Source of the DNA: Lentilactobacillus rapi DSM 19907 = JCM 15042
GTDB taxonomy: Bacteria; Bacillota; Bacilli; Lactobacillales; Lactobacillaceae
DNA length: 64,000 bases
Assembly (NCBI RefSeq): GCF_001436255.1
Contig: NZ_AZEI01000019.1
Span: forward strand, 1-64,000
Reading direction: 5' to 3'
Made by a program: the position numbers and the translations under genes. Shown piece by piece: positions 55,697-64,000 of this stretch. How positions within the stretch are numbered: the first letter of the stretch is position 1; each line of letters begins with the position of its first letter. The notes beneath the pieces are model-generated. The model worked only from the letters and a program-made list of their open reading frames with translations. It did no database searches and was not told where the DNA came from.

Positions 55697-56821
55697 ATGG
55701 TAGTCGGGACTTTAAGAAACGCTCAATTGGTGATTAACCAACAAGCTATATTTGAGAATGTTAAGAATGCTAGGCAACATACGGACGAGGGAACAGATTT
55801 ATTTGTTGTTCTAAAGGCAAACGGATACGGTCACGGCGCAATTCAGGTAGCCCGAATTGCAGAAAAAGCTGGCGCCACTGGTTTCTGTGTCGCCTTACTA
55901 GATGAAGCCCTTGAGCTTCGAAATGCCGGCTTTAACGAGCCAATCCTCGTATTAGGCATTACGGATCCAGAATTTGCAGCGATTGCTCGTGACCATAACA
56001 TTTCGTTGACAGTCAGTTCTACGGAGTGGTTAAAATCAGCAGCAATTACTTTAAAACAAGTGCCAAGTGAAACGTTGCTGAATGTTCACTTGGCATTGGA
56101 TACCGGAATGGGTCGACTCGGATTTCAGTACGCTGACGAACTAAAAGCAGCCATTCAGGTGTTAACTGATTTGAACGATGTGATGAATTTCGAAGGGATC
56201 TTTACGCATTTTGCGACTGCCGACAGCCCAGATGACGATTACTTTAATTATCAGTACGATAATTTCAATAAGTTGATGGCCGTTGTGGCTAAGCGTCCCA
56301 AGTACGTTCATGTTGCTAATTCTGCAACTAGTTTGTGGCATAAAGCCTGTGATGGGAATATGATCCGCTTTGGGATAGCGACCTATGGCTTGAATCCATC
56401 GGGAACTGATATTACTCAATTGCCTTATAAGATTCATCCAGCCTTATCATTGCAGGCTGGCTTAATTTATGTGAAGCTTGTTAAAAAGGGCCGGTCAATT
56501 GGGTACGGGGCCACTTACACTGCACAAGATGACGAATGGATCGGCACGGTGCCAGTAGGTTATGCGGATGGCGTCCCTCGAAAGCTGCAGGGTTTTTCCG
56601 TTTTAGTTGATGGCCAGTGGTGTCCAATTGTTGGTCGGGTTTGCATGGATCAATTTATGATTAAGCTACCAAAGTCTTATGAATATGGAACACCGGTCAC
56701 AATTATTGGGCATTCCGGCGATAAACAAATTACTGCCGACGATGTTGCCAAGTATCTTGGGACAATCAGTTACGAAGTGATTTGCGGCTTTAGTGACCGT
56801 CTTAAGAGAAAATATGTATAA
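55697..56821 (+). CDS. alr: Alanine racemase
   Basis: A 374-residue PLP enzyme that makes D-alanine for the wall. The PLP Lys40 is in VLKANGYGHGA and the second catalytic base Tyr270 in SIGYGATY, followed by VPVGYADGVPRK. HVANSATSLW near 213 is also typical. It begins 7 nt after acpS with TGAGG before ATG. The acpS-alr-mazEF order is the same as in Bacillus. Confidence 0.97.
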   Translation: MVVGTLRNAQLVINQQAIFENVKNARQHTDEGTDLFVVLKANGYGHGAIQVARIAEKAGATGFCVALLDEALELRNAGFNEPILVLGITDPEFAAIARDHNISLTVSSTEWLKSAAITLKQVPSETLLNVHLALDTGMGRLGFQYADELKAAIQVLTDLNDVMNFEGIFTHFATADSPDDDYFNYQYDNFNKLMAVVAKRPKYVHVANSATSLWHKACDGNMIRFGIATYGLNPSGTDITQLPYKIHPALSLQAGLIYVKLVKKGRSIGYGATYTAQDDEWIGTVPVGYADGVPRKLQGFSVLVDGQWCPIVGRVCMDQFMIKLPKSYEYGTPVTIIGHSGDKQITADDVAKYLGTISYEVICGFSDRLKRKYV

Positions 56822-56826
56822 CGTTA

Positions 56827-56855
56827 CTGTTTTCTGATGAGTTTCATGGTATATT
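56827..56855 (+). promoter_or_regulatory. Promoter of mazEF
   Basis: CTGTTT (56827-56832), 17 nt, TATATT (56850-56855) with an extended TGG before it; 37 nt ahead of the antitoxin start. Confidence 0.55.
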
Positions 56856-56892
56856 AGAACGTGAAGTAATCTGAGATATAGGGGAAATTACG

Positions 56893-57177
56893 ATGGATAA
56901 AGCAACTAATCAAAGGCATTTTTCAGTTATGATCAATGATCGAATTGCAGATCGTTTGGAGCAATTTTGTTCAACAGTTGGCCTATCCGAGAGTGCAGTA
57001 GTTGAGGTTGCAATCAATTACTTTTTTGACGACCCGCAAGTCATCAACGGATTAATGAAAGGTTATCGTGAAATGGCTAGTTTAAACCGTGAAATTAGTC
57101 ATGATTTTTCTTGTTGTGAAGAAGACGCTGATGTTCATTTGACTCAGTATCGTCAAGGATTGCAAAATTTCCATTAG
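56893..57177 (+). CDS. mazE: MazE/NdoAI-type antitoxin (ribbon-helix-helix)
   Basis: A 94-residue protein. The N-terminal strand [23 protein letters not shown] plus [15 protein letters not shown] forms a ribbon-helix-helix DNA-binding dimer; the acidic C-terminus ([10 protein letters not shown]) would wrap the toxin. It lies directly before the MazF gene and behind alr, as ndoAI does. It is longer than many MazE proteins, and the similarity is structural rather than close. It probably represses its own promoter. Confidence 0.8.
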   Translation: MDKATNQRHFSVMINDRIADRLEQFCSTVGLSESAVVEVAINYFFDDPQVINGLMKGYREMASLNREISHDFSCCEEDADVHLTQYRQGLQNFH

Positions 57178-57206
57178 TTCGATTGATGACGATGGGAGGT
57201 GCAAGG

Positions 57207-57563
57207 GTGAGTGACACGATATTTAAGCGTGGAGACATTTTCTACGCGGATCTTTCACCTGTAATTGGTTCCGAGCAGGGAGGCATGCGACCTGTCCTGA
57301 TTATTCAAAATGACATTGGTAATCACTACAGTCCAACCGTTATTGTTGCCGCAATTACCGCTAGAATTTCCAAGCCAAAGATGCCAACCCATGTTGGGAT
57401 TACGGTGAGCGATGGCATTGAGCGAGACTCTGTTATCTTACTGGAGCAAATCAGAACGATTGATAAGCAACGGTTGAGAGACAAGGTAACTCACCTCGAT
57501 AATGCGAAGATGAATAAGGTCGATAAAGCAATCAAAATCAGTCTCGGAATGATTAAGAATTAG
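57207..57563 (+). CDS. mazF: MazF/NdoA-type endoribonuclease toxin
   Basis: A 118-residue toxin of the MazF/NdoA fold that cuts mRNA at short sequence motifs. [30 protein letters not shown] is the family opening, with the catalytic Arg in GMRP and Thr in [21 protein letters not shown] follows. GTG 57207 is preferred, with GGGAGG 7-8 nt upstream; an earlier frame overlaps that site. It is 29 nt after the antitoxin stop. Confidence 0.93.
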   Translation: MSDTIFKRGDIFYADLSPVIGSEQGGMRPVLIIQNDIGNHYSPTVIVAAITARISKPKMPTHVGITVSDGIERDSVILLEQIRTIDKQRLRDKVTHLDNAKMNKVDKAIKISLGMIKN

Positions 57564-57618
57564 TGAGAGATCGATACATAGAATAAAACGTAAGGAAACG
57601 CAATAATTTATGGCGTTT

Positions 57619-57675
57619 CTATAAGAGCTCCCGTTTAGGATCCTGATCTTGGATTCTAGACGAGAGCTCTTATAA
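57619..57675. repeat. Long imperfect hairpin downstream of mazF
   Basis: TATAAGAGCTC (57620-57630) pairs exactly with GAGCTCTTATA (57664-57674), continued inward by 13 more mostly paired positions around a 7-nt loop (57644-57650). There is no T tract. The gap 57564-57864 otherwise holds only the bidirectional terminator at 57752. Confidence 0.65.
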
Positions 57676-57751
57676 TTATTCTCAATCAGTAATTGTGAAT
57701 GACAATCGTTATTTGGAAAAAGCTGAAATAGTTGATCCCGTCCGGATAAGT

Positions 57752-57792
57752 AAAAAGCAGTGCATTTCAAAATCAGAATGCACTACTTTTTC
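57752..57792. terminator. Bidirectional terminator between mazF and the CBS protein gene
   Basis: AAAAAGCAGTGCATT pairs with AATGCACTACTTTTT around a 10-nt loop, with A and T runs on both flanks. Confidence 0.85.
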
Positions 57793-57864
57793 CCTTAAAT
57801 GATTCAATCAACACATCTATCTCAGTGTTTGGAGCTGAATGAATCATTAGGTCGTATCGAAAAC

Positions 57865-58509
57865 TTATTTATTTTCTTCCTTCAAGTTTTCAACTTCTGG
57901 GACACGGAATTCCTTCCGTTCCAATGCCGCAATGATTCGATTGAGTCGATCTTGGTCAACTTCTGCGGGGAGGGTGAACATAATTCGATGAACGAGTTCG
58001 CCTTCTTGGGCGTCCAATGAAATGACACTGGCAATGTTGGTGTACTTAGTGATAATTTTGGCAATTTCTTCCAAATCACCCCGTTCACCACTGGAAACAA
58101 CGGTTAAGACATAGCTTCCAATATTGACATTCCAAGATTGAGAAAGCATATCGAGAAGCCGGGTATGAGTCAAAATACCGTAAAAGTTATTCCGATCATC
58201 TAAAACAGCGATGTATGGCAAATCTTTGATTGAGAAGAAGACTTGGAAAAAAGCTGAATTAACGTTAACAAATTTTGTTGCATTCTTTAATAACGTTGTA
58301 ACGGGTAGTGACATGTCGCCACCGCGTGATTTATGACGATAGATATGCATTTTATAAATGTTGCCACGGAAGATCGTGCCCGTTTCATCCAAGATTGGCA
58401 CACAACGATAACCGGAATCTTCAAGCGTTTTGAGCGCTTCCTCCAAGGTTGCGTCCTCTTTAACAGTCACTAATCGTTCCTTGGGCTTCACAAGTGTTTT
58501 TAATAACAT
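57865..58509 (-). CDS. CBS-pair and ACT domain protein (CbpA-like)
   Basis: A 214-residue cytosolic protein with two CBS motifs (about 8-65, TLEDSGYRCVPILDE; and about 75-130, DLPYIAVLDDRNNFYGILTHTRLLD) and an ACT-like regulatory fold (about 138-205, SYVLTVVSSGERGDLEEIAKIITKY). The layout resembles CbpA of Listeria monocytogenes, a cyclic di-AMP binding protein; nucleotide binding here is inference. GGAGGAATAAAA stands upstream of ATG. Confidence 0.82.
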   Translation of the reverse strand: MLLKTLVKPKERLVTVKEDATLEEALKTLEDSGYRCVPILDETGTIFRGNIYKMHIYRHKSRGGDMSLPVTTLLKNATKFVNVNSAFFQVFFSIKDLPYIAVLDDRNNFYGILTHTRLLDMLSQSWNVNIGSYVLTVVSSGERGDLEEIAKIITKYTNIASVISLDAQEGELVHRIMFTLPAEVDQDRLNRIIAALERKEFRVPEVENLKEENK

Positions 58510-58528
58510 TTTTATTCCTCCAACTTAA

Positions 58529-58556
58529 CCTGTATACGTTCATAATAACATACAGG
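58529..58556. promoter_or_regulatory. Inverted repeat in the leader of the CBS protein gene
   Basis: CCTGTAT and ATACAGG are separated by 14 nt, 20 to 47 nt before the minus-strand start codon. It may be an operator or a leader hairpin. Confidence 0.45.
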
Positions 58557-58621
58557 CTTTTAGAAAAGTACCTTTACCAACGATCATTCTCACCAATATT
58601 TAAAATAATGAGAAAAGCGAT

Positions 58622-58662
58622 AAAAAAATGACCAAGGCAATATAAATTACCCTAGTCATTTG
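58622..58662 (-). terminator. Terminator after ldh
   Basis: On the minus strand AAATGAC-TAGGGTAAT pairs with ATTGCCTTG-GTCATTT around a 4-nt loop, followed by TTTTTTATC. Confidence 0.85.
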
Positions 58663-58712
58663 TTTGAATATACGTTAATGAAGACTTGGAATTGAAGTCA
58701 TCTCAATGGTGG

Positions 58713-59684
<972 letters not shown>

Positions 59685-59704
59685 TTATTTTTTCATACTA
59701 CAAA

Positions 59705-59733
59705 AGTATACCATGCAAAAGTTTATTCGTTCA
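59705..59733 (-). promoter_or_regulatory. Promoter of ldh
   Basis: On the minus strand an extended -10 TGGTATACT is preceded by TGAACG at 17 nt. The start site lies about 30 nt before the start codon. Confidence 0.7.
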
Positions 59734-59799
59734 GACATTTTTTCACATTTTGAAATGTTTTTTCAGAAAATAGGTTTTGAGCATTTGCAAGGCTGAATA

Positions 59800-59861
59800 T
59801 GATATAATTGTCGCGTTAAGTTAAATCTAACAACAGCTGAACGGATCTTGTTCAGCCTTTT
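59800..59861 (+). promoter_or_regulatory. pth-mfd promoter and leader hairpin
   Basis: Extended -10 TGATATAAT lies at 59800-59808. About 28 nt after the -10 stands GCTGAAC (59836-59842) with GTTCAGC (59850-59856) and CTTTTG. The hairpin with its short T run, between start site and gene, may be a weak attenuator. Confidence 0.55.
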
Positions 59862-59889
59862 GTGTTGGAAGAAATGTGAGGAAAAAAGA

Positions 59890-60450
59890 ATGAAAATGAT
59901 CGTCGGCTTAGGCAACATCGGCCCTCAGTATGATCGGACCAGACACAATACCGGATTCATGGTGGTTGAACAATTTGCCCAAAGCCATGATATTAATATT
60001 AAAACCAGGAAAATGAATGCCAAGTACGGATCCGGCTTCATTAACAGTGAAAAGGTGATTGTCGTTGAACCAACAACTTTTATGAATGATTCCGGAATTG
60101 CCGTGAAACCGTTGATGGACTATTTTGATATTCCGGTCGAAAATGTTGTAATCGTGCATGATGATATGGATTTGCCAGTTGGAAAGATCCGGGTTAAAGA
60201 CAAAGGATCCGCTGGCGGCCATAACGGAATTAAGAGTATCATTGCCAATTTGGGAACCGAGAACTTTACCCGCGTGCGGGTTGGGACTGGGCATCCTGAC
60301 AAATCCAATAGTGTTGTTAACTACGTTTTGGGGCGCTTCAGTAAGGATCAAGTTCCTGTATTCAAACAGGCTGCTGATCATGCAGTGAATGCATTAGACG
60401 ACTGGGTAGATGGTCTTTCGATTTCGGAACTCGAAAATCGTTATAACTAG
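59890..60450 (+). CDS. pth: Peptidyl-tRNA hydrolase
   Basis: A 186-residue enzyme that frees tRNA from abortive peptidyl-tRNA. GLGNIGPQYDRTRHNTGF contains the catalytic His near 20, followed by PTTFMNDSG near 62 and HDDMDLPVGKIRVKDKGSAGGHNG near 89. ATG 59890 follows GTGAGGAAAA; the 14-codon longer frame lies in the leader hairpin. mfd follows 16 nt later, the usual Firmicute order. Confidence 0.96.
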   Translation: MKMIVGLGNIGPQYDRTRHNTGFMVVEQFAQSHDINIKTRKMNAKYGSGFINSEKVIVVEPTTFMNDSGIAVKPLMDYFDIPVENVVIVHDDMDLPVGKIRVKDKGSAGGHNGIKSIIANLGTENFTRVRVGTGHPDKSNSVVNYVLGRFSKDQVPVFKQAADHAVNALDDWVDGLSISELENRYN

Positions 60451-60466
60451 TGAAAGGACGATTGAT

Positions 60467-63400
60467 TTGCGATTAGATCAATTATTAACGAAGATTCCCC
60501 AGTACGCTGAGATTATTTCGGGGTTAGAGCCGGGGAGTCGGCAACTGATCACTGGAATTGGCGGGTCTGCCCGGACAATTTTAATGAACAATTTAATTAA
60601 CTCAACGCAGCGGCCGATCATAGTGGTAGTCGACACGCTTTTTCATGCTGACCAATTGGTGAATGATTTAGCAAATATTATCGATGATGATCAATTGTTC
60701 GAATTCCCGGTTGAAGAAATGGGAGCTGCCGAACTTGCCACCAGTTCTCCTGAATATAAATCGCAACGCGTGCTGGCATTAAATAAACTGGCAAGTGGCG
60801 AACCAGCAATCATCGTGACGTCGGTCTCCGGAATTCGCAGATTGGTGCCATCCAAGTCACAATTTTTGAAAGCTAATTTAACGATCGACATGGATTCTGA
60901 ATATGACCTTGAAAAGATTAAATTGCAACTTCATCAAATGGGTTATGTTTTTCAAAAACTGGTTGCCGCGCCGGGTGATTTTTCGATTCGGGGATCAATT
61001 TTAGACATCTTCCCACTTAACCATCAGGATCCTGTCCGAATCGACTTTTTCGATACCGAAGTTGACTCGATGAGAACCTTTGATGTATCCAATCAGCGGA
61101 GTATTAAGACCATCAAGCGAATTGAGATATTACCGGCCACGGACTTGTTGATGGACAATGAACAACGGCAGCAAGTTGTTACGCAGTTACGGCAGCGGTT
61201 GGCCACCGAGCAGAAGAAATTAGATGAAGCCCACGCAAAAAAGCTGGCCGATCATTTGGAACCGCAGATTGTGGATTTGGAAAATGGGCTCAGAGATCCC
61301 CGGTTATTGTTATTTGCGGATATGATTTACGATCATAATTATTCATTGATCGACTACCTGGATGATAATGGGGTGGTCGTATTTGATGATTATTCCAGAA
61401 TTACGGATGCCGTTGCGCAACTTGGCAGTGATGATGACGAATGGTTGGCAGATAAGATTAAACACGATGAGGTTCTAAAAGGGACCAGCTACACCAATGA
61501 TTTCAAAAATGTGTTCAAAAAGAACCAACATGCCACGCTTATTCTGTCATTGTTTCAAAAGGGTTTGGGCCACATGCGGTTAAGCGCGATTGAAGATATT
61601 ACCGTGCGGCCAATGCAACAGTTCTTTTCTCAAATGCCGATGTTACGCACCGAAATTAAACGTTGGCAGAAACAGGACACAACCGTCATTATCATGGTTC
61701 AAGAAGAAAAGCGGCTGCAAAAAGTTGCCCAAACACTTTCAGATTTCGAAATCCAAGCCACCGAAACCGATCAGGACCACCTATTGGCGCATAAAGTTCA
61801 ATTGATTTCAGGCAACTTAGATAACGGGTTTGAATTACCGATTTCGAATCTAGTGATTATTACTGAAAAAGAGATGTTCGGTACGGTCGTCAAAAAGCGG
61901 CCGCGGCAAACGACGTTTAACAATGCCGAACGAATTAAAAGCTATACGGATCTCAAGCCTGGTGACTATGTTGTTCATGTGAACCATGGGATTGGCCGCT
62001 ATGAGGGCATGAAAACCATGGAGGTCGATGGCAAGCACCAGGATTACATGACCATTTCTTATCGGGACAGCGCTAAACTCTTTATTCCGGTAACGCAATT
62101 AAACTTAATTCAAAAATACGTCTCATCTGAGGACAAGCATCCCCGAATTAATAAATTGGGTGGCGGTGAATGGGCCAAGACCAAGCGTAAAGTTGCTTCA
62201 AAAATTGAAGATATCGCTGATGACCTAATTGAACTGTATGCCAAACGGGGATCGGAAAAGGGTTATGCTTACCCGCCTGACGATTCGCTTCAAGCTGAAT
62301 TTGAGGCAAGCTTTCCGTATACCGAAACCCCTGACCAGCTGCGGAGTGCCACTGAAATCAAGCGTGACATGGAGCGTCAACACCCGATGGATCGATTATT
62401 GGTTGGCGATGTTGGTTATGGAAAAACCGAAGTGGCATTACGAGCTGCATTTAAGGCGATCGAAGTTGGCAAACAAGTGGCTTTTTTGGTGCCGACGACA
62501 ATTTTGGCTCAGCAACATTACGAGACCATGCTTGACCGCTTTGGGGACTATCCGATCACAGTGCGGGTGCTGTCTCGATTTCAGACGACGGCCCAAGTGA
62601 AAGAAACTTTGGCTGGTTTAAAGAATGGTACCGTTGATGTGGTTGTCGGCACCCACCGACTGCTGTCTAAGGATGTCCATTTTAATGATCTGGGGTTATT
62701 GATTATCGATGAGGAACAACGGTTTGGCGTCAAGCATAAGGAACGGATCAAAGAGATGCGTTCTGATGTTGACGTTTTGACACTCACTGCGACGCCAATT
62801 CCGAGAACTTTGAACATGTCGATGATGGGCGTTCGGGATTTGTCGGTCATTGAAACGCCACCGTCTAACCGTTATCCGATTCAAACATATGTCATTGAGC
62901 AGAATGCCGGAACCATTCGTGAAGCAATTGAACGGGAAATGTCTCGAGGCGGCCAAGTCTTCTACCTTCACAACCGAGTGGAGGATATTGAGCGGACGGT
63001 CGAGCAAATCAGTGCACTGGTGCCCGAAGCCAGGGTTGGCTATATCCATGGTCAAATGTCTGAAAACCAGATGGAAGATATTCTGTATGATTTCATTAAT
63101 GGTGAATACGACGTCCTGGTTACGACAACAATTATTGAAACGGGGGTCGATATTCCCAACGTCAACACCTTGTTCGTGGAAAATGCCGATCGAATGGGCT
63201 TATCACAGCTTTACCAACTGCGAGGCAGAATTGGCCGGAGCAGTCGGGTGGCTTATGCATACTTTATGTACAAGCCCAATAAAGTGTTAACAGAAATTGG
63301 CGAGAAGCGGCTTGAAGCCATTCGGGACTTCACTGAGTTGGGGTCCGGCTTCAAAATTGCGATGCGAGATCTGTCTATTCGCGGAGCAGGTAACTTGCTC

Positions 63401-64000
63401 GGAAAGCAACAGCACGGGTTCGTTGATTCAGTTGGTTATGATTTATATACCCAAATGTTGTCTGACGCGGTCGCCAAAAAACGAGGCAAGAATTTCGAAT
63501 ACAAGACCGATGCCACAATTGAGCTGGATCTCGAAGCCTATCTTCCAAGTGATTATATTGAAGACAATCAGCAAAAAATTGAAATCTATAAGCGGATTCG
63601 CCAAATTGAAAACCAGGATCAATTGAACGAAGTAAAGGACGACTTAGTGGACCGTTTTGGTGATTACAACGAAGTAGTTGGCAACCTATTAGATATCGCG
63701 GAGTTGAAGATGTATGCGGATTATGCTTTAGTTGAGAAGATTCACCAAGCTGCGCCGAAAGTGACGATCACCTTTTCCCCACGGGCTAATGCGGCATTTG
63801 AAAGTAAAGAATTACTTGAAGCGATTTCCAAAACTAAGTTCCGAGCAACGATCAATACAGAGAATGATCAATATGTCATTCAATTGACCGTCCAGCCGAA
63901 CATGAAGAATTGGTTGGCACAAATGATTTCGTTGGTCAAGCAACTCACCGAAACCCGCCATGCACATCAGGCGGCGAAGGTAAAAGCGGATGAAAAATAA
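60467..64000 (+). CDS. mfd: Transcription-repair coupling factor Mfd (complete)
   Basis: A 1177-residue DNA translocase that removes RNA polymerase stalled at lesions and recruits UvrA. UvrB-like N-terminal region about 1-330, RNA polymerase-interacting domain about 480-560 (GDYVVHVNHGIGRYEGM), SF2 motor with GDVGYGKTEVALRAAFKAI near 645, DEEQRFGV near 747, SATP-like TLTATPIPRT near 770, TGVDIPNVNT and QLYQLRGRIGRS near 915, and the C-terminal TRCF domain. TTG 60467 follows AAAGGACG. The stop is the last codon of the window. Confidence 0.96.
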   Translation: MRLDQLLTKIPQYAEIISGLEPGSRQLITGIGGSARTILMNNLINSTQRPIIVVVDTLFHADQLVNDLANIIDDDQLFEFPVEEMGAAELATSSPEYKSQRVLALNKLASGEPAIIVTSVSGIRRLVPSKSQFLKANLTIDMDSEYDLEKIKLQLHQMGYVFQKLVAAPGDFSIRGSILDIFPLNHQDPVRIDFFDTEVDSMRTFDVSNQRSIKTIKRIEILPATDLLMDNEQRQQVVTQLRQRLATEQKKLDEAHAKKLADHLEPQIVDLENGLRDPRLLLFADMIYDHNYSLIDYLDDNGVVVFDDYSRITDAVAQLGSDDDEWLADKIKHDEVLKGTSYTNDFKNVFKKNQHATLILSLFQKGLGHMRLSAIEDITVRPMQQFFSQMPMLRTEIKRWQKQDTTVIIMVQEEKRLQKVAQTLSDFEIQATETDQDHLLAHKVQLISGNLDNGFELPISNLVIITEKEMFGTVVKKRPRQTTFNNAERIKSYTDLKPGDYVVHVNHGIGRYEGMKTMEVDGKHQDYMTISYRDSAKLFIPVTQLNLIQKYVSSEDKHPRINKLGGGEWAKTKRKVASKIEDIADDLIELYAKRGSEKGYAYPPDDSLQAEFEASFPYTETPDQLRSATEIKRDMERQHPMDRLLVGDVGYGKTEVALRAAFKAIEVGKQVAFLVPTTILAQQHYETMLDRFGDYPITVRVLSRFQTTAQVKETLAGLKNGTVDVVVGTHRLLSKDVHFNDLGLLIIDEEQRFGVKHKERIKEMRSDVDVLTLTATPIPRTLNMSMMGVRDLSVIETPPSNRYPIQTYVIEQNAGTIREAIEREMSRGGQVFYLHNRVEDIERTVEQISALVPEARVGYIHGQMSENQMEDILYDFINGEYDVLVTTTIIETGVDIPNVNTLFVENADRMGLSQLYQLRGRIGRSSRVAYAYFMYKPNKVLTEIGEKRLEAIRDFTELGSGFKIAMRDLSIRGAGNLLGKQQHGFVDSVGYDLYTQMLSDAVAKKRGKNFEYKTDATIELDLEAYLPSDYIEDNQQKIEIYKRIRQIENQDQLNEVKDDLVDRFGDYNEVVGNLLDIAELKMYADYALVEKIHQAAPKVTITFSPRANAAFESKELLEAISKTKFRATINTENDQYVIQLTVQPNMKNWLAQMISLVKQLTETRHAHQAAKVKADEK

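Noticed and set aside
59908-60381. Minus-strand frame of 157 codons
   Set aside because: It is antisense to the well-identified pth gene with no independent evidence.

Overview
The window is ordinary low-to-mid GC Firmicute chromosome from a member of the Lactobacillaceae. I favour a Lentilactobacillus-type species by inference, and no marker in the window fixes the genus. The grounds are the Veg/RsmA/RnmV/TatD/MetG block, AcpS-Alr-MazEF, RpoE-PyrG-MurA, an L-lactate dehydrogenase, a class II HMG-CoA reductase together with IspE, a Trp T-box, and heavy use of TTG start codons behind strong GGAGG-like ribosome sites. It opens in the tail of a 5S rRNA gene with a tRNA-Thr behind it, and it closes exactly at the stop codon of mfd. 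There is no prophage, transposase or CRISPR array.

From 0.4 to 16.1 kb lies the most distinctive part, a haem and respiration region. Five overlapping genes encode a secreted double-NEAT protein, a membrane-anchored NEAT protein, a haem-binding protein, a permease and an ATPase (Isd-like haem import). They are followed by a type 2 NADH dehydrogenase with a C-terminal DoxX-like membrane domain (divergent), cytochrome bd oxidase cydAB, and its assembly exporter cydDC. A free-standing SGNH esterase, a small alpha/beta hydrolase and a long-chain polyprenyl diphosphate synthase (probable menaquinone side chain) complete the region. Read together, the genes import haem, oxidise NADH, pass electrons to a quinone and reduce oxygen. 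The terminal steps of haem-dependent respiration are therefore encoded side by side.

From 16.2 to 20.0 kb is a three-gene unit: a fused permease/binding-protein ABC transporter of the OpuC/EgtU type, its ATPase, and a glutathione-reductase-like flavoenzyme. HelD follows on the minus strand. The T-box controlled trpS-ppx unit comes next, then mvaA with an HELLH protein, a sirtuin and a DUF72 protein. From 29 to 40 kb is housekeeping: metG, tatD-rnmV-rsmA, veg, ispE, a zinc ABC transporter behind a Zur-like box, purR-glmU and prs. From 40.5 to 43.5 kb a minus-strand unit carries lipL, an HD phosphohydrolase and a Cof-type HAD phosphatase. From 43.7 to 64 kb come DUF1934, rpoE, pyrG (with a probable CTP-sensing reiterative attenuator), a MurA carrying Asp in place of the catalytic Cys, zinc-free L31, an MFS pump, sortase A, a small tyrosine phosphatase, murF, cshA, acpS-alr-mazEF, a CBS/ACT protein, ldh, pth and mfd.

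Outside genes, the strongest structure is a non-coding repeat of about 210 bp. It is present twice in opposite orientation (about 14.25-14.46 and 40.22-40.44 kb), with conserved ends and a 35-bp hairpin whose core sequence differs between copies while pairing is kept. All function calls come from reading the sequence and family knowledge; no database search was run.
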